A DNA stretch of 5,517 nucleotides from Flammeovirgaceae bacterium UBA5008. GTDB taxonomy: Bacteria > Bacteroidota > Bacteroidia > Cytophagales > Cyclobacteriaceae. Every line of letters starts with the position of its first letter. Within the stretch, counting starts at the first letter, position 1. Positions 1 through 5,517 of this stretch are shown here, piece after piece. Under the pieces are notes generated by a model, which was given only the letters and a program-made list of their open reading frames with translations, had not been told where the DNA came from and did not search any database. The position numbers were made by a program, and so were the translations under genes. The DNA lies in NCBI GenBank assembly GCA_002398365.1, contig DGYK01000032.1:4846-10362 (forward strand), written 5' to 3'.

Positions 1-2
1 CA

Positions 3-1106
3 CACGAAGACAAGCTGACATTTGCTGCTGTTTTTGAAATGGATGCAAAAGGAAAAATTCATAACGAATGGTTTGGTCGCACCATCATTCACTCCGATCA
101 TCGGTTTACTTATGAACAAGCACAAGCAGTAATTGAAACCGGCCAGGGAACATTTGCCGAAGAAATTAAAATACTAAACAGTCTGCATCTCATTCTACGG
201 AAAGAGCGCTTCCGCAAAGGAGCGGTGAACTTTGAAACCACCGAGGTGAAATTCAAATTGGATAAAGACGGCAAACCATTGATGGTGGTGCCGAAAGTGC
301 GGAAAGAGGCACACAAACTTATCGAAGAGTTTATGTTGCTGGCCAATCGCGCGGTGGCTACCTTCATTTTCAAAATGAAAAAAGGTGAAGAAAAAAATAC
401 GTTCGTCTATCGCACGCATGATTACCCGAACCCGGAGAAAGTAGCAGACTTCGCTGTGTTTGCGAAGCAGTTCGGGCACAACTTGCAAATTGATGATGCC
501 ACGGTTTCGCGTTCGCTGAACAAGCTGATGGACGAAATTGAAGGTAAGCCCGAGCAAAACGTCTTGCAATCGCTGGCGGTGCGCGCCATGGCCAAGGCCA
601 AGTACACCACCGAAGCTAAGCAACACTTTGGTTTGGCATTTGACCACTACACACACTTTACCTCGCCCATCCGCAGGTATCCGGATATGATGGTGCATCG
701 ATTATTACAACACTATCTAGATGGTGGAAAATCCGTAAACAAAAAAGAGTTTGAAGAAAAGTGTATTCACTCATCCGAACGTGAAAAGCGTGCTGCCGAT
801 GCCGAACGCGCTAGCATTAAATACAAACAAGTAGAATTTATGAGTTTGGCTGAACAAAAACCGTACGATGGCATTATTACAGGGGTAACGGAGTTTGGCA
901 TTTTCGTGGAGATTGTAGAAACTAAATGCGAGGGTATGGTGCGCATGGCCGACATGAAAGACGACTTCTACGAATTTGATGAGAAAAATTATCGCGCTAT
1001 CGGGCGCAGACGCAAGAAAGTATACCGCTTGGGAGATAAGGTGGTCGTGCTCATTAAAAAAACAGATGTAGATAGAAGGTTGATTGACTTGACTTTTGAA
1101 CAATAG
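3..1106 (+). CDS. rnr: Ribonuclease R, C-terminal half (partial, 5' end outside window)
   Basis: This is a processive 3'-to-5' exoribonuclease of the RNase II/R family, which degrades structured RNA in the cytoplasm. The reading frame is open from the left edge, with codons starting at position 3, so the first ATG at 39 is internal. The 12 residues before it (HEDKLTFAAVFE) continue the family's RNB domain. The 367 visible residues hold the rest of the RNB domain, including the conserved HFGLA stretch and the RNA-binding SPIRRYPD signature (663-686), then an S1 domain from about 864 to the end. The N-terminal cold-shock domains and the catalytic aspartate cluster lie upstream of the window, so activity cannot be judged. 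The protein stops almost at the end of the S1 fold and lacks the lysine-rich tail of the Escherichia coli enzyme. RNase R is preferred over RNase II because of the S1 and RNB sequence style and the phylum. The downstream synthase gene follows after 21 bp. Confidence 0.93.
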   Translation, partial: HEDKLTFAAVFEMDAKGKIHNEWFGRTIIHSDHRFTYEQAQAVIETGQGTFAEEIKILNSLHLILRKERFRKGAVNFETTEVKFKLDKDGKPLMVVPKVRKEAHKLIEEFMLLANRAVATFIFKMKKGEEKNTFVYRTHDYPNPEKVADFAVFAKQFGHNLQIDDATVSRSLNKLMDEIEGKPEQNVLQSLAVRAMAKAKYTTEAKQHFGLAFDHYTHFTSPIRRYPDMMVHRLLQHYLDGGKSVNKKEFEEKCIHSSEREKRAADAERASIKYKQVEFMSLAEQKPYDGIITGVTEFGIFVEIVETKCEGMVRMADMKDDFYEFDEKNYRAIGRRRKKVYRLGDKVVVLIKKTDVDRRLIDLTFEQ

Positions 1107-1127
1107 AACTGGAAAATAAATAGTAGC

Positions 1128-2087
1128 ATGCTGGAAGCACTTAAAAAACAAGTTGAAAAAGAAATTGTGCGTCAACCTTTTGGCACACAACCCAAATCAT
1201 TATACGAGCCGATTCGCTATCTGATGAAGCTGGGCGGCAAGCGCATGCGTCCGCTGCTTGTGCTGATGGCGTATTCGCTTTATAAAAAAGATGCCGAGAA
1301 AATCATCAGCTATGCCACCGCAGTAGAAGCATTTCACAACTTCACATTGATGCACGATGACATCATGGATAAAGCGCCCTTGCGGAGAGGAAAGCCTACC
1401 GTGCATGAAAAATGGAATGTGAATACCGCCATCCTTTCAGGCGATGTCATGCTGGTGCGTGTGTATGACATGTTCTTGTCACTGCCCGATCACCAGCTGA
1501 AAAAAGTGTTGCGTGCGTTTAATCAATGTGCTGCCGAAGTTTGCGAAGGGCAACAGTGGGATATGGAGTTTGAAATGAAAGCCAAAGTAACCGAAGCGCA
1601 GTATATTGAAATGATCCGACTGAAAACAGCTGTGTTGCTGGGTTTCAGTTTAGAGTTAGGCGCTATTCTGGCCGATGCACCGGAAGCTGATCAAATCGCT
1701 TTACGCGAATTTGGTGTGCAAATAGGAATTGGCTTTCAATTGAAGGATGACTTGCTGGATGTGTATGCCGATCAGAAAAAATTTGGCAAACAGGTAGGTG
1801 GAGATATCATTGCCAACAAAAAAACTTTCTTGCTAATCAAAGCGCTGGAAAAAGTTCGTGGCAAACAAAAGCTAGAACTCAATCAATGGTTGTCGGCAAA
1901 GAAATTCAATGCTGCCAAAAAAGTAAAAGCAGTTACTCACATTTACGATGCGTTGAATATCCCAGCGATCACTGAAAAGAAAATTGAAGAATACTTTCAA
2001 CAAGGATTTACGAGCCTTTCAAAAGTTTCGGGCGATACCCAATGGCTGGAAGCCTTTACCAAAGATCTAATTGCACGCCAAACGTAA
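1128..2087 (+). CDS. Polyprenyl (probably geranylgeranyl or farnesyl) diphosphate synthase
   Basis: This cytoplasmic trans-prenyltransferase condenses isopentenyl diphosphate with allylic diphosphates to supply isoprenoids. All hallmark motifs are present in 319 residues, a normal length: GGKRMRP (36-42), the first aspartate-rich motif DDIMD (77-81) followed by LRRGKPTVH, the KT pair (166-167), the second aspartate-rich motif DDLLD (207-211), and FGKQVGGD (219-226). An aromatic residue, Phe72, lies five positions before the first motif, and that motif has no two-residue insertion. In the classical scheme this favours a C15-C20 product, most like archaeal-type geranylgeranyl synthases, rather than an IspA-type farnesyl synthase or an IspB-type long-chain enzyme. 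The exact chain length is inference. The ATG at 1128 lies 21 bp after the RNase R stop with no Shine-Dalgarno sequence, as is usual in Bacteroidota, and co-transcription is likely. Its TAA abuts the stop of the convergent gene. Confidence 0.93.
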   Translation: MLEALKKQVEKEIVRQPFGTQPKSLYEPIRYLMKLGGKRMRPLLVLMAYSLYKKDAEKIISYATAVEAFHNFTLMHDDIMDKAPLRRGKPTVHEKWNVNTAILSGDVMLVRVYDMFLSLPDHQLKKVLRAFNQCAAEVCEGQQWDMEFEMKAKVTEAQYIEMIRLKTAVLLGFSLELGAILADAPEADQIALREFGVQIGIGFQLKDDLLDVYADQKKFGKQVGGDIIANKKTFLLIKALEKVRGKQKLELNQWLSAKKFNAAKKVKAVTHIYDALNIPAITEKKIEEYFQQGFTSLSKVSGDTQWLEAFTKDLIARQT

Positions 2088-2957
2088 TTACTTTCGCGGG
2101 TAGAAAAGTAGTTTGCCTAACTCGCCATCTACTTTTTCACTAACGGTATAATATCCCGATCCATCGCGCGCCCACGCAATGGCTTCGCCTTGGCGTTCAC
2201 GATCATAGGGCAACACCTGAGGTGGCTGTTGCAGTAATTTTTCCAAGGGCTCTCCATTTACATTTTTCCAGTAATAGATGGCATCGTAGTTTTTGATAAG
2301 TACTTCTTTTCCGTCTGCCGACATATCGGCCGCTACGATGCTTTGAAAATTTAATGTCGCCAGTTTTTCAGCTGTGATTTTTCCTTTTGCAAAAGGATAT
2401 TTCACGCGATAAAGTCGGATGGAATCTTCGCGTTTTGAAAACAGAAAAAGATCATTGGTAATCGGGTCGGTCATCATGGCTTCCAAGTCGCGTTTGCCAT
2501 CGGGCAACACAATTTGCAGAGTATCAAAGTTGCTGATCATCATTTCGCCAGAGGAAAGGTCCGTAGGCTCCTCAAACACATAGACCAACTTCACCTCATA
2601 CACCGAATTGTTATCGCCAATATCTCCTGCGTAAACGTACGTTTTCGTTGAGTCTTTTCCACGTCCAATTGCGATCGATTCAAAATCACGATTATCAATG
2701 CCTTTTAGCTTACAAACTAGTTTTGTCTGCGCTTTTCGATCAATCAAAAATACTTCAGCCGGATTGCCGCTGTCATTCAATACCCAAAAGTTATTTGGAT
2801 GCTGTATACTTTCCACCAAACCGGATGCCTCGTGTAACTTTTCATTGAGTGTTCCCAGTGCTTGTCCCTTCAGAAAAGAATCGGTGGTAGGCGGTTGTTG
2901 CTTTTTAGAATGACAACCGATCGCCACGAAGGCCAAAAAAATCAAATATTTATTCAC
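2088..2957 (-). CDS. Lipoprotein with probable beta-propeller fold, function unknown
   Basis: The product is a 289-residue exported lipoprotein. A short signal peptide (residues 1-14) ends in the lipobox AIGC, with Cys15 as the expected lipidated residue, followed by a polar linker rich in K, Q and P. The mature part carries recurring blade-like motifs: EASGL (43-47), FWVLNDSG (57-64), RDFESIAIG (90-98), YAGDIGDN (109-116), and a later DLEAMMTDP block. Such NDSG and GDIGDN motifs are familiar from uncharacterised bacterial proteins resembling SdiA-regulated or phytase-like beta-propellers. No enzyme activity can be assigned, and the fold is inference. The start is GTG at 2957, the only usable start after the upstream gene's stop; an overlapping ATG is out of frame and meets TGA at once. 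The gene lies 9 bp after the HEAT-cyclophilin gene, in the same frame, so the two are probably co-expressed and perhaps translationally coupled. Confidence 0.82.
   Translation of the reverse strand: MNKYLIFLAFVAIGCHSKKQQPPTTDSFLKGQALGTLNEKLHEASGLVESIQHPNNFWVLNDSGNPAEVFLIDRKAQTKLVCKLKGIDNRDFESIAIGRGKDSTKTYVYAGDIGDNNSVYEVKLVYVFEEPTDLSSGEMMISNFDTLQIVLPDGKRDLEAMMTDPITNDLFLFSKREDSIRLYRVKYPFAKGKITAEKLATLNFQSIVAADMSADGKEVLIKNYDAIYYWKNVNGEPLEKLLQQPPQVLPYDRERQGEAIAWARDGSGYYTVSEKVDGELGKLLFYPRK
2104..2137 (+). terminator. Possible weak terminator hairpin after the polyprenyl synthase
   Basis: AAAAGTAG (2104-2111) is the exact inverse complement of CTACTTTT (2129-2136), with a 17-nt loop and a fifth T at 2137. 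Read on the + strand this gives a stem beginning with an A tract and ending in a T tract, 16 bp past the synthase stop. It is the only candidate terminator seen for that operon, and it sits inside the 3' coding part of the opposing gene. The stem is short and AT-rich and the loop is long, so it may be chance. Confidence 0.22.
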
Positions 2958-2966
2958 ATTCGAAAA

Positions 2967-4877
2967 TTAAAGTGAGTCAATCCACATAACTGAAACAATA
3001 GAGTCGCCAACCTGCAGGCGATGAACGACTTCCATGCCGCTAACGACCTCTGCAAAAATAGTATACTTTCCATTTAGATGAGGTGTGGGAGAATGAGTAA
3101 TAAACCATTGAGTGCCCTCTGTATCTTTTCCTGCGGAAGCTATTCCGATGGAGCCTTCCTGATATCTGCGTGTAGAAAACTCCGAGCGAATCGAATAATC
3201 TTCGCTGCCATATCCATCGCCACGGTTACAACCAGCTTGTGCAACAAAGTTGGGTACTACACGATGAAAATATTTTTCGTTAAAATAATTTTTGTCGGCC
3301 AGTTGCATAAAGTTTGCCACAGAGCCGGGCGCCTCCTCCACCAATAAGCGAATGATCACCTCGCCTTTGTTGGTAGTCAATTTTGCTAATTGATTTTTGT
3401 CGATTTTCTTCACCAGCGTCCAATCAATCGGGTGGTTGAATTGATTCTTTAATGGCGATGGCTTGGCTGTTCCTTCAAAGTATGCAATAGCTTCTTCGAG
3501 CGGTTGCAACGCCTCAATGTCTTTTGGAAGTGACAACTTTGCTTTCGCTTCTTTCAGAAAGTTAAAGTCTTTTACAATTTCTTTGAATTGAAAAGAGGGT
3601 TCCGTCAATGTAGCAACAGCAATACCGAGTGCTCCGGGATCTCCTTGCTGAATGATTTTTTGAAAAGCTTCTGCAATAGCTTTTTTAACTTTTAAATCAG
3701 CCTCCGGGCGTTGCAGCATATTGGCTAAAGCTTGCGTGCCCGTTGATTTCACAACAAGTGAATTCGTTTGAACCACTTCGTTGGTCACAAATTCTTGTGC
3801 AGAAACAACCTGAGATAATGAATTGAGTAATTGCGCTTGTTGATACGGATCTTTGGATACCTGATACAAATTTTTAATCTCCTGGATAATCTCTTCCAAT
3901 GGTTTTAAGCTTAACGCAGCATAGTAAAGATTACTTTGAATGCGTGAGTTCGTTGCTCTTCTCGCTTCAGTCAAATAGGTGTCATACAATTCGGCCATTG
4001 GCTTGATCGCTTCCGAAGCAGCTATTCCTACCGATTCATTATTATCTGAAAGTGCCGAGAGAACCAGTTTCTGTGGTTTGATGGAATTCCACGAAGACAA
4101 TGCACGCACCGCACTGATTCGTACGCGGTAATCCACATCTCGCAACGCATTGACCAAAACAGGAATTGCTTTTGCGGAGTCCTGTTTTCGTAAGCTGCTC
4201 GTAGCGGCCATCCGCACCAATGGAGAAACGTCTTTAGTGGATGCATCCATCACTAACTGGTCGTCTTTATCAATTTTTATTTTCGGAGTGCGGCTTAAAA
4301 AATGCGCTGCGCCCAAACGCGTTTGAAACGAAAACTTGGGGTTCAAAAATTGAATGGTCTTTTTTACAATCACCGAATCAGCTAACCCACGCGTGCCTAA
4401 TTGGTAATAGGCCCACACCAATCCTTCCTGTGTAATGGAGTCTTTCGCTTTAAAACTTTTAATGACCGACAAGTCGTATGGGCGAATGGTTTTACCCAAG
4501 CCTTCCAATACTTCGCGTAGCACGGCACTCTCTTTATCTTGCAAAGCCGGAATGAGCGCATTGGCAGAAGCTGTGCCGGGTGTTTGCCCGAGTGCAAAGG
4601 CTGCAGCCATGCGCGCTTCGGCAATTGGATCTTCCAGCAACATGTTACCCAATTGCATTGATGCAATCGAGTCTTGCACCGAAGCCAAAGCTTTGGCAGC
4701 TTCGATCCGATAGACAGGCTCTTTGCTCAACAAATAACGCATCAAACTATCTGTTTGCCTTCTATCTTGAAATTCGGCAATGCGTGCGATTGTAGGATCT
4801 GAAAATTTATTGGGTGCCTGAGTACATCCCCAACAAAAAATAAGGAACAACCCTAGTAGTCGATAATAGGTCATCAT
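2967..4877 (-). CDS. Lipoprotein with HEAT-like repeats and C-terminal cyclophilin-type peptidyl-prolyl isomerase
   Basis: The 636-residue envelope protein starts with a signal peptide ending CWGC (Cys18 probably lipidated). Residues about 25-320 are paired amphipathic helices of HEAT type, for example SPLVRMAATSSLRK and DYRVRISAVRALSS, which usually form a protein-binding solenoid. Residues about 330-490 are helical and less clear. Residues about 497-636 are a cyclophilin domain, which catalyses cis-trans isomerisation of prolyl bonds. Against human cyclophilin A the catalytic Arg55 is Arg539 in FHRVVPNFVAQ, Phe60 is Phe544, Gln63 is Gln547, Gln111 is Gln590, Phe113 is Phe592 and Leu122 is Leu601. 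Asn102 is replaced by Ser581, Trp121 by His600 and His126 by Tyr605, the last two probably lowering cyclosporin affinity. Activity is therefore plausible. The helical part may hold clients or partners outside the cytoplasm (inference). Two adjacent ATG codons (4877, 4874) could start it. The TerB-like gene ends 29 bp upstream. Confidence 0.92.
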   Translation of the reverse strand: MMTYYRLLGLFLIFCWGCTQAPNKFSDPTIARIAEFQDRRQTDSLMRYLLSKEPVYRIEAAKALASVQDSIASMQLGNMLLEDPIAEARMAAAFALGQTPGTASANALIPALQDKESAVLREVLEGLGKTIRPYDLSVIKSFKAKDSITQEGLVWAYYQLGTRGLADSVIVKKTIQFLNPKFSFQTRLGAAHFLSRTPKIKIDKDDQLVMDASTKDVSPLVRMAATSSLRKQDSAKAIPVLVNALRDVDYRVRISAVRALSSWNSIKPQKLVLSALSDNNESVGIAASEAIKPMAELYDTYLTEARRATNSRIQSNLYYAALSLKPLEEIIQEIKNLYQVSKDPYQQAQLLNSLSQVVSAQEFVTNEVVQTNSLVVKSTGTQALANMLQRPEADLKVKKAIAEAFQKIIQQGDPGALGIAVATLTEPSFQFKEIVKDFNFLKEAKAKLSLPKDIEALQPLEEAIAYFEGTAKPSPLKNQFNHPIDWTLVKKIDKNQLAKLTTNKGEVIIRLLVEEAPGSVANFMQLADKNYFNEKYFHRVVPNFVAQAGCNRGDGYGSEDYSIRSEFSTRRYQEGSIGIASAGKDTEGTQWFITHSPTPHLNGKYTIFAEVVSGMEVVHRLQVGDSIVSVMWIDSL

Positions 4878-4906
4878 TTAGATTAAATGGAAATTTCGAG
4901 GGAGAA

Positions 4907-5287
4907 TTAGCTTTTGGTTTGTGCCGCCCGAGCTACTACATCATTAAACTCAATGTCAGCCATTTTGATGGAGTACAATAAAAGGCGTACTTCTTTTACA
5001 TGCACGGTGCCATCTGCCTCAGACATTTTATACAAATGAACAAAGGCATCAAGCTTTTCATCATCCGTGCATTTGTTGATCAGCTCAATACCTTTATGGT
5101 AAATTTCTCGATCTTTTGATTTCCTGACTTGTTCTTTAAACTCAGCAAAAACAGTCGATGGTATTCCTTCTTTTTCACAAATTTTCAAAAGTTGCTTTTC
5201 TTCACTTTCATCCACTACACCATCGGCACTAATCAACAAATGAACTAAATAAAGTAAGCCAAGCTGGTAGTCAGTCCGGTGTGCCAT
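4907..5287 (-). CDS. TerB-like small acidic helical protein
   Basis: The 126-residue protein has no signal peptide or clear membrane segment and is probably cytoplasmic. It is mainly helical and carries two matching motifs 70 residues apart: SADGVVDESEEKQLL, with Asp22 and Glu29, and EADGTVHVKEVRLLL, with Asp92 and Glu99. In each, ADG is followed by a glutamate seven residues after the aspartate. This pattern is typical of the TerB superfamily (tellurite-resistance TerB and the N-terminal domain of DjlA co-chaperones), in which the acidic residues may bind metal. No J domain or other ter gene is present, so tellurite resistance should not be assumed. ATG 5287 is chosen because the frame upstream runs through the terminator and the end of feoB and encodes cysteine- and phenylalanine-rich sequence unlike TerB. 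It is probably the first gene of an operon with the two lipoproteins. Confidence 0.8.
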   Translation of the reverse strand: MAHRTDYQLGLLYLVHLLISADGVVDESEEKQLLKICEKEGIPSTVFAEFKEQVRKSKDREIYHKGIELINKCTDDEKLDAFVHLYKMSEADGTVHVKEVRLLLYSIKMADIEFNDVVARAAQTKS

Positions 5288-5311
5288 TGGGGAAGTCTTA
5301 AAATGTTGGAT

Positions 5312-5319
5312 TAAATATA
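5312..5319 (-). promoter_or_regulatory. Possible Bacteroidota-type -7 element
   Basis: On the - strand the octamer TATATTTA lies 24 bp before the TerB-like start and differs by one base from the Bacteroidota -7 consensus TAnnTTTG. It is in the short space between the feoB terminator and the next gene, where a promoter is expected. No convincing TTTG-type -33 element is seen at the right distance, so this is tentative. Confidence 0.25.
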
Positions 5320-5336
5320 GGAGTTCTTCAAGAAAG

Positions 5337-5370
5337 AAAAAACGCCCTTTACACGTGGTTAGTAAATGGC
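5337..5370 (-). terminator. Intrinsic terminator of feoB
   Basis: On the - strand GCCATTTAC (5370-5362) pairs with GTAAAGGGC (5352-5344) across a 9-nt loop, giving eight pairs and one A-G mismatch. One G (5343) and then six T residues (5342-5337) follow. It begins 9 bp after the feoB stop, the normal position for a Rho-independent terminator, and it separates feoB from the TerB-like gene. Confidence 0.72.
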
Positions 5371-5379
5371 AGAAAAAGA

Positions 5380-5517
5380 TTATGACATGATTTGGAAGAC
5401 AATAAATGCTGACACATAAGCCAGACCGGTCATATAGGCCAACTGTATCAGCGGCCACTTCCAACCTTTAGTTTCGCGCTTCACAATGGCCAGCGTACTC
5501 ATACACTGCATGGCAAA
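5380..5517 (-). CDS. feoB: Ferrous iron transport protein B, C-terminal end (partial)
   Basis: The last 45 codons and the TAA stop (5382-5380) of a gene that enters from the right edge. The visible peptide begins FAMQCMSTLAIVKRETKGWK and ends with a hydrophobic helix (ALAYM-type residues through FIVFQIMS). This matches the C-terminal end of FeoB: a conserved C-S-T-x-A-x-x-RRET-like block before the last transmembrane segment. FeoB is an inner-membrane Fe(II) importer with an N-terminal G-protein domain, here outside the window. Both the frame and the motif order are intact, so nothing suggests a pseudogene. No start codon is expected within this piece. The hairpin just downstream ends its transcript, so the TerB-like gene is probably a separate unit. 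Confidence 0.85.
   Translation of the reverse strand, partial: FAMQCMSTLAIVKRETKGWKWPLIQLAYMTGLAYVSAFIVFQIMS

Noticed and set aside
39..41. ATG at 39 as the real start of the RNase R gene.
   Set aside because: The frame is open to the left edge, and the residues before the ATG match the RNB domain, so the gene is truncated by the window.
195..698. Long open frame on the - strand opposite RNase R (167 codons).
   Set aside because: It is antisense to a strongly conserved RNB region, and its histidine- and phenylalanine-rich product has no recognisable domain. It is a shadow of codon use.
771..1190. Open frame on the - strand across the rnr-synthase junction.
   Set aside because: It overlaps two well-supported genes on the other strand and shows no domain or plausible signal.
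4028..4713. Several short open frames on both strands within the HEAT region.
   Set aside because: All lie inside the confident 636-residue gene, are Trp/Cys/His-rich or low-complexity, and lack any family motif.
4878..4906. Possible promoter or hairpin in the 29-bp gap before the HEAT-cyclophilin gene.
   Set aside because: The gap is AT-rich with no inverted repeat, no clear -7 or -33 element and no Shine-Dalgarno sequence. Co-transcription is the simpler reading.
5288..5464. Longer N-terminus for the TerB-like protein, starting at 5464.
   Set aside because: The extra 59 codons overlap the end of feoB in another frame and run through its terminator. The residues are unlike TerB, and ATG 5287 fits the family start.
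1..5517. CRISPR arrays, tRNAs, insertion sequences, toxin-antitoxin or defence genes.
   Set aside because: No spaced direct repeats, cloverleaf-like sequence, transposase motifs or terminal inverted repeats were seen, and nearly every base is explained by conserved genes.

Overview
This window looks like ordinary chromosomal DNA from a member of the Bacteroidota, most likely of the Cytophagales type. The evidence is moderate GC content by eye, no Shine-Dalgarno sequence before any start, two lipoprotein signal peptides, and gene families typical of that phylum. The phylum is well supported by these traits; the order-level guess is weak.

Layout: two genes on the + strand converge on four genes on the - strand. 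On the left, the 3' half of an RNase R gene (3-1106) is followed after 21 bp by a complete short-chain polyprenyl diphosphate synthase (1128-2087), probably in one transcript. From the right edge leftwards on the - strand come four genes. First is the last 45 codons of feoB, the ferrous iron transporter (5380-5517). It is followed by a well-formed intrinsic terminator (5337-5370). Then come a 126-residue TerB-like protein (4907-5287), a 636-residue lipoprotein joining HEAT-like repeats to a cyclophilin-type prolyl isomerase (2967-4877), and a 289-residue lipoprotein that is probably a beta-propeller (2088-2957, GTG start). Gaps of 29 and 9 bp suggest that these last three form one operon, started after the feoB terminator.

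The two convergent operons meet with no intergenic base: the two TAA stops abut as TAATTA at 2085-2090. About 92% of the window is coding. There are no tRNAs, rRNAs, insertion sequences or CRISPR arrays.

The + strand genes belong to RNA turnover and isoprenoid synthesis. The - strand operon probably makes cell-envelope proteins: one likely folding or scaffold lipoprotein, one uncharacterised propeller lipoprotein, and a cytoplasmic TerB-like protein of unknown role. I found no clear new system. The most interesting points are the HEAT-cyclophilin lipoprotein and its tightly linked partner, the zero-base convergent junction, and the feoB tail and terminator at the right edge.
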